Positions 10,540 through 20,857 of a stretch of 64,000 bases of DNA are shown piece after piece. The notes under the pieces were generated by a model. That model searched no databases, was not told where the DNA came from, and saw only the letters and a list, made by a program, of their open reading frames with translations. Source of the stretch: Monomorium pharaonis (Eukaryota; Arthropoda; Insecta; Hymenoptera; Formicidae); the NCBI RefSeq assembly GCF_013373865.1, contig NC_050476.1:124001-188000 (forward strand), written 5' to 3'. A program made the translations under genes and the position numbers. The stretch's first letter is position 1. Every line of letters begins with the position of its first letter.

Positions 10540-10655
10540 CTGAGAGTGCCGTCGTACTAAAGGCCCTCACACATGAATTAACATAACCATAAGGCCGGAT
10601 CTACAATAGGTGTAGCGCTGTTACGACTAAAACACTCCATTGTAGATGGCCCTTA

Positions 10656-10738
10656 GCAGTAAGGTTTCGACCAATCATGTACTTGATTCAGCCGGTTACA
10701 ATTACGTTCGCCCAATCCAACGCGTCGAAACCTTACTG
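10656..10738 (+). mobile_element. 83-bp CAGTAAGG hairpin, copy 1
   Basis: Ends CAGTAAGGTTTCGAC and GTCGAAACCTTACTG, flanked by TTA at 10653-10655 and 10739-10741. Core contains ACCAATCATGTACTTGATTC. Same family as 10882-10967 and 12279-12360. Confidence 0.8.
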
Positions 10739-10741
10739 TTA

Positions 10742-10878
10742 GCCCGGATCTACAATAGTGTAGTAAACCTTATTCCATAAGAAATTGATCAATTATAATC
10801 GAATATGAGAAGAATAATCGAATATAATTGGTTAATTCCTTATGGCATAAGGCTTACTACACTATTGTAGATCCGGGC
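10742..10878. mobile_element. centre hairpin of H3
   Basis: Ends GCCCGGATCTACAATAGTGT and complement; centre contains AATTGATCAATTATAATCGA, GAGAAGAATAATCGAATATA and ATTGGTTAATTCC. The core resembles those of H6 and H8 although the termini differ. Confidence 0.75.
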
Positions 10879-10881
10879 TAA

Positions 10882-10967
10882 CAGTAAGGTTTCGACGCGT
10901 TAGATTGGGCGAACGTAATCGTAATCGGCTGAATCAAGTACATGATTGGTCGAAACCTTACTGCTAA
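10882..10967 (-). mobile_element. 83-bp CAGTAAGG hairpin, copy 2
   Basis: Inverted copy of 10656-10738 with a handful of substitutions, flanked by TAA at 10879-10881 and 10968-10970. It mirrors copy 1 about the centre of H3. Confidence 0.78.
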
Positions 10968-11238
10968 GGGCCATCTACAATGGAGTGTTTTAGTCGTAAC
11001 AGCGCTAAATCTACGGCCAAGCTGTTTACAATACAGACGACGTAGCAGTAACATACAAACCAGTCATCGTAGAGAGGCGATTAAAAACTAACCCAGAACG
11101 CCCGAATGCTCATCGTAAGCACGCACCGAATTGGCTCAATGTCTGCTGTAGGCCGTAAGCAGTAAAGCAGTACGAAATGAAAATATTTTCTACGACTACT
11201 ACTACGGCCTACGACTCTCCATTGTAGATGGCCCTTTA

Positions 11239-11372
11239 AGCCTCGTCTACAGAAGTCGCAAGCAGCCAGTTGCGACTTGCGACAGCCAATGATTGTCGAG
11301 CTTTAACTAGAAACTAGACGCTCATTGGCTGTTGCAAGTAGCTGGCTGCTTACGACTTCTGTAGACGAGGCT
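11239..11372. mobile_element. hairpin element H4, TTA target duplication
   Basis: Ends AGCCTCGTCTACAGAAGTCG and complement, arms about 60 nt, flanked by TTA at 11236-11238 and 11373-11375. Core has CAGCCAATGATTG and CTCATTGGCTG. It sits between two outward-facing copies of the ATCTACAATGG terminus. Confidence 0.82.
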
Positions 11373-11440
11373 TTAAGGGCCATCTACAATGGAGTGTTTT
11401 AGCCGTAATTATAGTTATGTCAATTCATGTGTGAGGGCCT

Positions 11441-11500
11441 TAACAGACGACATGTGAGCCATGTGAGATTCTACGTAACAGAGGTCGTATTCATATGTGA
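11441..11500. repeat. inner right arm of old inverted repeat
   Basis: TTAACAGACGACATGTGAGC through GAGGTCGTATTCATATGTGA, the diverged reverse complement of 9992-10045. It directly follows the TAA duplication of H3 and is cut off from its continuation at 12393 by the 11503-12392 insertions. Confidence 0.75.
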
Positions 11501-11502
11501 AA

Positions 11503-11772
11503 GGGCCGAGCACAAAACATGGCGTAATGATTAAGGCCGGTATTCATAGTCGAATCTTATATTTAAGATCATCTTAAGTACTGTCTTAAGATGCCATCAA
11601 CCAATCACAGAGCCGTATTAGCATCTTAAGACATTGCTTGAGACGATCTTGAAATAAGATTTGACTATGAATACCGGCCTAAGACAGTCGTAGTTGTCAA
11701 CAAGCTTGTGCGTTGTCTACGTCTACGACTACGACTGTCTTAATCATTATGCCATGTTTTGTGCTTCGGCCC
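11503..11772. mobile_element. hairpin element H5 with nested hairpins
   Basis: Outer ends GGGCCGAGCACAAAACATGG and complement. Nested inside: a 149-bp hairpin at 11533-11681 (ends GGCCGGTATTCATAGTCGAA, flanked by TAA) and a smaller one at 11682-11742 (TAAGACAGTCGTAG and complement). Right flank is TAA; left flank is AAA, one mismatch from a perfect duplication. Confidence 0.75.
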
Positions 11773-11775
11773 TAA

Positions 11776-11913
11776 TGCCCAGTCTACAATGAGTCGTTGG
11801 TCGTTGGTCGTAAGAAATTTAACCAATCACAGTTGATCTTAGAGAAGAATAACCGAACATAATTGGTTAAATTTCTTACGACCAACGACCAACGACTCAT
11901 TGTAGACTGGGCA
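11776..11913. mobile_element. hairpin element H6, TAA target duplication
   Basis: Near-perfect hairpin, ends TGCCCAGTCTACAATGAGTC and complement, flanked by TAA at 11773-11775 and 11914-11916. Core: AACCAATCACAGTTGATCTT, AGAGAAGAATAACCGAACAT, ATTGGTTAAATTTC. Confidence 0.85.
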
Positions 11914-11916
11914 TAA

Positions 11917-12243
11917 GGCCTGGGGCTCGATTCTTGAATTTATTCGCAAGAGAAACGTATTCGCAAATTCTGTTCTTACAGAAAAGTTAGAAATTTATTG
12001 GCTATCGTATGGCTATTAACCAATAAACTTACAATTTTCTGTTAGAGCGAGTATTTGCGTATACGTTTCTCTTGTGAATGACTTCAAGAATCGGGCCCCT
12101 GGTCTACAACGGATGTTGTAAGTCGTGTCGTAAGAAATCTAGCCAATCATAGTTGATCTTAGAGAAGAAAGAGAGAAGAAAAGCGAATATGATTAGTTAA
12201 ATTTCTTACGATACGACTTACGACATCCATTGAAGACCAGGCC
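11917..12243. mobile_element. hairpin element H8, split by H7
   Basis: Ends GGCCTGG(TCTACAACGG) and CCATTGAAGACCAGGCC, flanked by TAA at 11914-11916 and 12244-12246. Its left end is interrupted by H7 after seven bases. Core AGTTGATCTTAGAGAAGAAA and GATTAGTTAAATTTC matches H6. Confidence 0.8.
11923..12098. mobile_element. hairpin element H7 inserted in H8, CTG duplication
   Basis: Ends GGGCTCGATTCTTGAA and complement (CAAGAATCGGGCCC), flanked by CTG at 11920-11922 and 12099-12101. Arms include CGCAAGAGAAACGTAT and its complement; core has TTATTGGCTATCG and AACCAATAAAC. Confidence 0.8.
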
Positions 12244-12246
12244 TAA

Positions 12247-12392
12247 AGCGGGTCACACACACTTTCCGTAGAACGTAACAGTAAGGTTTTGACCAATCAC
12301 GTACTTGATTTAGTCGCTTACTGTTACGGTCGCCCAATCCAACATGTCGAAATCTTACTGTTACGTTCTACGGAAAGTGTGTGTGACCAGCT
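12247..12392. mobile_element. hairpin element H9 containing CAGTAAGG copy 3
   Basis: Ends AGCGGGTCACACACACTTTC and complement, flanked by TAA at 12244-12246 and 12393-12395. The inside (12279-12360) is a third copy of the 83-bp CAGTAAGG hairpin, with GACCAATCACGTACTTGATT. Confidence 0.83.
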
Positions 12393-12665
12393 TAAAGCGC
12401 GGCATCTCGTGCGTTTGCCTTCGAGTAAAGTGTTCGCGTGCGCGTTCAAGCAAAGCGTTTGTTCGAAGGGGATTCCGTAGAATATCCCAAGTGCCAAGTG
12501 AAACGCTGCTAGTGTTGTGATCATACGAGAAGATTCTCAGAGCGAATTGCTTCGTCTCGATATTCGTTGTGTCTCGGCATGTGCATTCTTTGAAACGGTC
12601 GCGAGTTGCGTTTCACGACATTATGTGATATCACTCGTCACACCACTTTCCCGCCGTCATCTTCG
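12393..12665. repeat. outer right arm of old large inverted repeat
   Basis: Diverged reverse complement of about 9723-9992: AAAGCGCGGCATCTCGTGCG, AAAGTGTTCGCGTGCGCGTT, AGTGAAACGCTGCTAGTGTT and GCGTTTCACGACATTATGTG all have left-arm partners. Runs directly into the GC-rich leader of the gene at 13.1 kb. Confidence 0.72.
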
Positions 12666-13145
12666 CTCCTATTGGTCAAACGTTTCGTTTTTCTCAGAAA
12701 CTTTCGTATATTTCGCGAATTGTGCTGTTATGGTATTGAGAGTGCCGATGCAATAACGTACGATACGTGAACTTGTCGTGGAATTGATTGTATTCGTTTA
12801 GGAAGTGCAGCATCATGTGCTCGTCGCATTGTTTTCGTGTCATAAACTTTTCGTGTACACGTACTCTGTCCAAAAGGACAATTAAGCTGAAGTGCCGCGC
12901 GCGTTTTACTCGCGTTCGTGTGCGATTTATCTTTGGAATGCCGAGTAATTTTTATCGACGTATTTTCGCGAGTGAATCTGATGTAAACGTTATGAAAAAG
13001 AAAACAGGCGCATCATCGTTTCGCGTGGGAATCACATTTCTTCCCGTTGTCCTTCCGTTTGAAAATGATAATGGAGTGATCGTCGGGAGTGTCGTACAAA
13101 GTATCGCGATTTTGCATTCCAGTTATTACAAGAAATCTTGCACGA
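12666..13145 (+). promoter_or_regulatory. GC-rich promoter/5' leader of the 13.1-kb gene
   Basis: CpG-rich DNA with CCTATTGGTCAAACG (an inverted CCAAT box at about 12669), then a stretch that is open in one frame from 12788 to 13168. That ORF (126 codons) looks like no known protein and ends just past the better-supported ATG at 13146, so I read it as 5' UTR. Confidence 0.4.
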
Positions 13146-13242
13146 ATGTCACAAAGGAGCAACGATAAGGCAAAATTCAAAGGGACGAGGAGGAATAGAA
13201 GACTTAGGAAAGAGCATCAGGCATCGGCGGAGCAACCCATGA
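13146..13242 (+). CDS. candidate first coding exon, unrecognised gene
   Basis: ATG at 13146 opens 32 codons and one base before a strong donor, ATGA|GTAAGT at 13243. The peptide is very basic (MSQRSNDKAKFKGTRRNRRL) and ends ASAEQPM. Support is the GC-rich context, the preceding leader and the donor. No family recognised. It could instead be part of a spliced 5' UTR. Confidence 0.4.
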
Positions 13243-13549
13243 GTAAGTAATTTATTATTGATTTAGAAAATTAAAAAAAATTATTTTATTAAGTAGTTAT
13301 TAAATTTTCTTTTTGAATTTATATCTAAACATTTTTGTAGATGTAGTTTTATTTTTAAGTATATTTAATGAATAAAAATTGAACACGTACACGTATTATA
13401 ATAAGTAATACAATAAGTGCAATAAGTATATTTAATGCATAAATGAAAATTGAATACGTACACAATTCAATTTTTATTTATTCATTAAATAGATATCGTT
13501 TGAAATATTGATTGAGAATTTTTTTAACTTGTACATTTTTATGTTACAG

Positions 13550-13589
13550 ATTCATGCAGTTTCAACTCCGTTGTTGCGCATCAGTGTTG
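13550..13589 (+). CDS. candidate 40-nt second exon
   Basis: Acceptor ATGTTACAG|AT before 13550, donor GTTG|GTAAGTC after 13589. Joined in phase with the exon ending at 13242 it reads NSCSFNSVVAHQC without a stop and leaves phase 2. No following exon could be identified in the next 39 kb. Confidence 0.35.
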
Positions 13590-14112
13590 GTAAGTCAAAC
13601 CATTTTTATCTTAAATTAAGACAAATTTATACATGAAAACTATATCACATATATAAGAGAAAAGTCTGAGAGTAATCCATATTGTCTACATAAAAAAGAT
13701 TTGTATAAACTTAACATAAACAATATATCAATAATCTACGTGGATGTAATTTTGAAAAAAGACCTATTACAGAGAAAGATCCGATTTTGTTACATTAAGA
13801 AAAGCAAAATAATAGACACAATTTCTTATCATTTTAACATTTCTTATTATAGCATATTGAAATTTGTGAGACACTGATGATTAAAAGTTATTCTTTGATA
13901 GTTGATAATGTAAAAAGCAGTTTTTACCAACTGATTTTTTAAATTAAAATATATCTAGTAAATAGAAAAATAACGTCTAATATATAAAATTATAAGATTA
14001 TTTTACATAGTAATAAACTAGATTGTTGGAAAGTTTATACAAATTTACATTTAATTATTAAATATCATCTCATATGATTTACAGTGTGTAGATAAAATAT
14101 ATTTTTTAAATA

Positions 14113-14295
14113 CAGGGTGAGTTTTAATGGCTGTCTCAACTTTTACCATGAGAGATGGAATTACCGACTGCAATTTTAGTACACACATGTACGACATCTG
14201 CATGTGCAAATGCCGTACATGTCTGTATTAAGATTGCAGTCGATAATTCCATCTCTCATGGTAAAAAGTTGGGACAGCCATTAAAACTCACCCTG
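14113..14295. mobile_element. mariner-type hairpin MITE, TA duplication
   Basis: Inverted arms of about 80 nt beginning CAGGGTGAGTTTTAATGGCT and ending ATTAAAACTCACCCTG, flanked by TA on both sides. CAGGGTG ends and a TA target are typical of Tc1/mariner-derived MITEs. Length 183 bp, no ORF. Confidence 0.82.
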
Positions 14296-14759
14296 TATAT
14301 ACGCAATACATATTGAAGCAACGTCGAACTTGATAATTTTATATTTGATGTTATAAAGTTTATTTTATTGTTGAGTGTTATAGAATGATTAACCGAACGT
14401 GTTGTATTTTCGATTTTACCGAGAGGTAAATTTTATCAAGTTCTATCGTACTTTTGCATGTTACGAAAAGATGGCACTGTTAAAATGTACCGGACGTTCG
14501 ATTTCTCATTAATCACACATGTATGTTTAACAGCGTGGTTTTAATCATTTTTCTTTTTCAATATTATTAATGATTATAAATTTTAACTCAATATTTTTAG
14601 TGGCTTTTTGAGTACATGAGGAATAATATTTAATGCGTACTTGATTGATAATCTTAATTGTAAAATATCTTTGAAAACAGATTTTATAGAATATTTAAAA
14701 TTAATTAAAACTAATATTCAAATAAAACATCAACATATTTACAACGTATGCGTATATAC

Positions 14760-14772
14760 AATATATATATTT

Positions 14773-14820
<48 letters not shown>

Positions 14821-14822
14821 TA
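14760..14822. repeat. (AT)n microsatellite
   Basis: About 60 nt of TA units with a few interruptions. Confidence 0.9.
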
Positions 14823-16583
14823 TATACACACATAACAGTTAGATTGAAATTTGTAGTCTATACAGAAATGTTCTAGGATTATTCTTTTTTAGCAATCAAG
14901 TTACAAATTCTATTTTAGACAACTGACACAAAATTGTAGGTACTATTTTATTCACTTACCTCAATTATAAATTATATCTAATTATATCTAAAAATCTTCT
15001 ATTTCAACTAATTGCTAATTTGTGTTCTAAATATTTAATTGCTAGATAGTTCTAACGTTAATAAAATTTTCCTTTGATTGCAAAGAAAGTCAATCAAATG
15101 AGGGTTAATTGCAACATTATAAAACATAAGCATCTTCAACAAATACAAGTTTATTGCTATAATGCCATGCGTTTACAGTTACTTCCATAGGTCTTACGAT
15201 ACCAGCCCTCTTTTTTTCTCTTCGAGAGCAACGCGATGGTGTTCTTTTTCGCATACAAAACAGTCGATTAGAAAACCGAATCCCCATTCACAATTATTGG
15301 GGGAGGGGAGGTCGCACTCGTATTCAACGAATATTTCACTGAATATATCGAATTATTAATTAAAATATACGACATTTAACAGATTGTGATTATTTTCTAT
15401 ATTTAGAGAATAATCTTTTACATTTTTTAGCTGAAACATTTATTTGAGAGACAAAAAATAACACGCGTATAATTATTTTGCAAAATATTAATTATAATAA
15501 ATTTTAAGAGAAAATTCTCTCCGTGTACATTACTTATTCTTGTTAACTACCAGTATTATCATAACATCTAAAAAATTCAAATTTTAAAATAAGACTACGG
15601 ATAAATATGATCTCTTTCATAGATGCATATAATATATTATTTTATAATAGACTTATAAACGTAAAATATTAAATTCTAATTGTTTAAATCATAAATCGAT
15701 GATGAAATCCCGATAAGAGTCAACGCAGTTAACAGAGTGTGAAAAAAATACAAATTTGTTACATATGTTGTAACTGCATAAAATAATTTGTAAAAAAACC
15801 GTAATCGGAAAAATTCTTTTAGAAATATTCCGACGGAAGGAGACTACTTTAACTATCATCATTACCTTCCGATCGCCTATCGGTTTTTCTTTCAAACTCT
15901 TGACAATTTTCCACTTGACTCTAAAAATTTCTTGACTTTCGTGACGGCTGTTTTTTGCGACATGCGGCGTTTAGGAAGAGACATTGGTCTGTTTCTGAGG
16001 TAGTTTTTCCGACTCAGGTTTTTCATTGAAGGAGATCCGAACCCTGAATCGAAACATTTGCGGATTATTTTATGCGATAAAAATATATGTAATCTTGATA
16101 AATTACTATTTTTCTCATGCTCATTAACTGCATTGGCTCTTATCGGTACTTTATTGTTTTATGATTAATTCTCAAGAATCTATTTTGCGAATTCTTTTCT
16201 TGACTTATTATAATGAAAGTTAGGCAACTCAGAAATATTAAAAAATCTGAAACTTTGTAGAAATAAAATGGGTACAATTATTTGCTTTGACTAAGAAAAG
16301 ATTCTAAGAATAAAAACATGTCTTTATAAGAATTTAATTTTTCATATTTCTGTCAATATGTCAAAAATGAGATATTGCAAAAATATAGAATACAAAAGTT
16401 TATAATATTTTATAGTCTACAGCAATATAAGTTTTTTTTAATGTTTAACCTTCTTCTGCTTAATTTAGAAAAATTTTTTGTGAATTTTTCATGATATTTT
16501 TTGTTTGAAAGGCAGAAAAAATGTATTAGAGAGTTGTGAGTAAATTGTGAAAACTGTAAGGAAACGACAACGGAGAAAAAAAG

Positions 16584-16585
<2 letters not shown>

Positions 16586-16634
<49 letters not shown>

Positions 16635-16673
16635 GAGAGACAGAGAGACAGAGAGACAGAGAGACAGAGAGAC

Positions 16674-16722
<49 letters not shown>
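16586..16722. repeat. compound (CA)n-(CAGAGAGA)n-(GA)n array
   Basis: About 44 nt of CA, then seven or so units of CAGAGAGA, then about 38 nt of GA. The graded structure suggests the octamer arose at a CA/GA boundary and was then amplified. Confidence 0.9.
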
Positions 16723-16727
<5 letters not shown>

Positions 16728-17058
16728 TAATGAAATATAAAATATCTTACAAGTAATTGTTTTAAATTGTAGTAGGTAATTGTTTTAAATACTAAATTAA
16801 TTCATAAAACATATTGTCTATAAAAAACATATTAAAGCGGACAAAAAATAATTAAACATTATATTTTCTTAAAAATACTTTTATATTAGATATTTTAACA
16901 TTAACCCTTCGTCATCTGGAGTTTAGTAGATCCCCAAAAAGATTTGGCTTTGTATCTGAGTCATTATTTGAAAATTACACGATTCTTTTTTTATGTTAAA
17001 ATCAATTCTTCACATTTGCTACTAGACAACGTTTTAGAACCATATTTCAAGTTTATTC

Positions 17059-17060
<2 letters not shown>

Positions 17061-17094
<34 letters not shown>
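17061..17094. repeat. poly-T tract, 34 nt
   Basis: Uninterrupted T run. It may be a simple slippage tract or the reverse-strand poly-A tail of a retroelement, but no element body was recognised beside it. Confidence 0.85.
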
Positions 17095-17098
<4 letters not shown>

Positions 17099-20000
17099 AA
17101 TGTAAACTGTCAATAGGCAAGTAAGAACGTGATTTGGGATCCGTATATCTCCGTGTGATCAGCACGGAACTTTTGGAAGTGTAACAGAAGAGTTAACAAT
17201 TAATTTCAAAAAATTTTTAAAAATTATAATCTTATTATAAATTAATAAAAATTATAATAATATTAAGTCTAAAATTATAATCTTTAATTCATACACGTCG
17301 TTGTAAAGAATTTATAAAACTTTATTTATTTATTTATTATTTAACTTTATTTATTTACTATCAAACAATAAAAATTTCTTACATTAACGAGGTCATAGAG
17401 AAAACACTTTAAAAGATTTTCAATTTCTTGTTGAAGAAATGAATTTCTGTATTTGTTTTAATATTTTATTTAATATTTCTTGTAATTTCTGTGATATTTA
17501 TGGAAATATGGAAAGAATTAGATTTTCTTTAAAGAAGTGTTCCTATTAGATCTGCCCGTGTTGCGTAAAATGATTCAAAATCTCCAAAATTTGTACTCAA
17601 ATTGAGAGATAAATAAATCTTAGAAAAAGATACCGTATATAGAGAATCTAACAATAAGTGCAAAAAATGCACGCATGAACAGGCCTATTCTTTAAACTAA
17701 ACCATTTATCAGTCAAAACAAATAAACTACTATGTTATTAACAGTTATTTTATTTCTGCAAAGTTCCAAATTTTTAGAAATTATCAGATTATTCTTCTTG
17801 TTAGTTTATATTTTGAAAAGTTAACATTGAAAATATTGTATTTAGTCACACACAAAGAAAGATTATCAATACTAACATACCGCTTGTTTTTCTTATATAA
17901 TAAATGTATAATATTTTTTAAACATATGCTAAAAATAGAAGATAAATATGTAACTTATTGTCGCCAGTAATAATGAACAAAATAACATTAGCTTGTAAGC
18001 GATCTAACTGGTAATTTTATTGTTGAAATATACAGTATTTTGGAGATGGCCAAAATGTCTTTATTAAAACGAACAAAAAATCTATTGATTTACAAAGAGA
18101 CACCATTAGAGAATCTAAATGTAATATACAATAGAGTTATTAATTTGACTACTTAGTATATGTTGTCTTAAATGTATTTGTTGCATCACAAACATCCCAT
18201 GTGTGTAGTTTAAGTTTAGTATTTTATCTAATAACTGGACTTAATTTCTGCTTTATTGCTAAATGATTTCTACTGTGATTATTTATTGACCTATCTTTTC
18301 TCTTTATTTTATTGAACTACAGACAGTGGAAAGACATGTGAGTTTATGAGTAAATCTTGCACAAACTTAAAGTCGAAACGTGTATTAATTCAACAATAAA
18401 AATACTGAGTCAACTACACGCCAAAGTTATTATTTTGTTAAAAATATAACTTTGAAAACATAAATATGAATTAGAAAGTGTCTATCTAAGATAACGTAAC
18501 ACTTTTTATAATAGGGGAAAGGCATCGAATTTGGAATACCACTTTGTTTTTGGACAATATTTTTTAAATAATAGTTAGAAAAACAATGTAGAAATACAAA
18601 TTAGAAAGTATCTTCTATCAAATAATATAGTAATTTTTATAATACTGTTTTGTATTATTTTAATAATTAATGTTTTTGTGATACACATGTTAAAAAGGAT
18701 ATTTGTCGACATGGGCGCTTAAATTGGAATACAATCGAAATATTAATGTTACATTTTATTGATTTATACATCTTACCTGAATTATGTAGTTATTTCAGAT
18801 TCAATGTTATTCCGTTAGGCTTGCCTAAGAGACATAATCGTGCAAATATAACTCTCGCTTTTGTCGAATTTGTTTTTAGCAGATTTTATCTAGAAAACGG
18901 AATATAAATGTATAAAATATGGGCTTTTATTTCTTTAATTAATTAAGCAGATTATATGTTTATATGGTGCAATGTTTAGTTTCCAAGAAATAAGAGAGGT
19001 CTAATTTAGGAAACTGTTCCAAATTCGGTGCCTTTCCTTTACTGTTTAACATTTTGCAATAATTAATATTTTCACATCATAACCAGAAATAAATGTCTGA
19101 GAAACTGAGAGTCTCAAAACTGCCAATTAATATGCAGTAATGGTAGAATTCAGAAATGGTCCAATAATAGAGGAATTAACTGTAAAATGAATTGATAAAA
19201 CTATTTTGTAATTAAATATATTTTTGTGTATTAAACAACAAAATTATAAAATGAGGAAACTATAATTAAACATTTTAAAAATAAGATTTAAAAGGATTAA
19301 GAAATAAAATTAACAATTTAGTTATGAAATAGGTAATTTAATTGAAATAAAATTATATTGGAAGAAGATCACACATTCATGATCTGTTCTCAATAACGAA
19401 GAAATACACTGATTTACGCTCCATGACGATTTGTTTTATACCATATTATGAAAACAATACGAAATAGAAAAATAAAAACAAAACAGTTTTTAAAAAACTA
19501 CAAACATGTAAAATAATCGAATATTATCAAATATATATTCACTATTGTTTAGGTTATGCAATTTACAAAAGAAAATGCTGATTTCATTGTCGTTTTTCAA
19601 GAAATCGTTTCTAGCAGATTTTATACAGAAAAAGTTATAAATGTATAAACTGTGGCTTTTTATTCATTATTGAAAGAGATGATGTTTTTATATGTATTAA
19701 TACTGTACAATGTTTAGTTTCCGACACTGAGAAAAAAATATTGTTGATTTGACAAACTTTTCCAACTAAATTAAAATTTTGTCAATTCAATAATTTATGC
19801 ATTTAACTTAAATGCACAAATTTCAATTCAAGTATTTATATAGTTTGAAATATATAAATTGAAATATATAAATACTTGAATAGATAAAATTTAATTTAGT
19901 TGGCAAATTAAAGTAACTTTTTTTTTTTTTCAGTGGAGAAATAAGAAGATGCGCTTTAGGAAGCTTACGTCAATATTAGCGACCTTCCTTCCTTTAATGA

Positions 20001-20244
20001 GTTCATCTAAATAATAAAGAAATTTTTTTGGAAAGTACCTTATTTTTATAGAATACATGTTTACGCAATTTGTAGTTTCACGCGTTGCTTTATCTATTAG
20101 AATCCTTAGATTCTGACAGTTTCGAAAAGTAACAAACAATATATCTTTAACAAATAATTGTAATGTCTGTCATAATATATTGTAATAATATAATAATTAA
20201 GTATGAACAGTTGTAATATTTAATTTTTACATGTCTTTTTATAC

Positions 20245-20304
20245 GGGGCTTCCACTCTTCGTGATGATTTCCAGCGTCGAAATGTGATGTATCATGGAAG
20301 CCCC
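20245..20304. repeat. short inverted repeat with GGGGCTTCCA ends
   Basis: GGGGCTTCCA at 20245-20254 and TGGAAGCCCC at 20295-20304 form a perfect 10-bp terminal inverted repeat around 40 nt. Probably a remnant MITE; no clear target duplication. Confidence 0.55.
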
Positions 20305-20777
20305 ATGATAGTCGCTGTCACACGCACAAGAGTGTTATCTCTAATCTTGTGCAGTGGCCAGCAGCTGCATTGGGGTCCAATATATTGCCCCATATTGCAT
20401 CTTATGGTATTCTAGTCAGTTCTGCTTAATTGGACTTGATACGATCCACGCCTAGACTTACATGAGATGTTTTACGCAATTTGCACATTATCCTTGATAT
20501 CCTTTATAATGAAATACAAAATTACAAAACAGTTTATAGATAACTGTCATCGCTCTATCGGGAATAACAAAAAAATAGAGAGAATTTTCACATTTTAAAT
20601 AAAATTATTATTTACATTTGCTAAACAAACGATGAAGCGCACAAGATTTTCAAGATCTATTAATTGTTATAACTTAAGATTTAGTTTCCACGCAAATGTC
20701 TTTTCGTATGATCGTCGAGAAATAGTGAAATATGTTCTTTATGAAAATAATTCAGATATTTTAGGCCTAATTAATAG

Positions 20778-20857
20778 GATGACGTTAAATGTTGTCTTAA
20801 TGACATTTCTAATGCCAACAAAAAACGCCATTAAGATGACATTTGACATCATCTTGT
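20778..20857. repeat. imperfect inverted repeat
   Basis: AGGATGACGTTAAATGTTGT with TCTTAATGACA on the left pairs with CGCCATTAAGATGACATTTG and ACATCATCTT on the right. About 30-nt arms around an 18-nt spacer. Confidence 0.6.

Larger units (their letters stand above)
10561..11440. mobile_element. compound hairpin element H3 with nested insertions
   Basis: Outer inverted ends AGGCCCTCACACATGAATTA and complement, flanked by TAA at 10558-10560 and 11441-11443. Inside is a second palindrome (about 10592-11022) whose arms differ at only a few positions over nearly 200 nt and which itself contains two inverted copies of an 83-bp hairpin, plus hairpin H4. Inner termini carry GGGCCATCTACAATGGAGTG, seen four times in the block. 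Confidence 0.8.

Noticed and set aside
12788..13168. 126-codon plus-strand ORF before the 13.1-kb exon
   Set aside because: No recognisable protein, and it overlaps the better-supported ATG with a strong splice donor. Read as GC-rich 5' leader.
20245..20460. tRNA-like or SINE-like GC-richer segment
   Set aside because: No A/B box pair or cloverleaf could be drawn; only the GGGGCTTCCA inverted repeat is supported.
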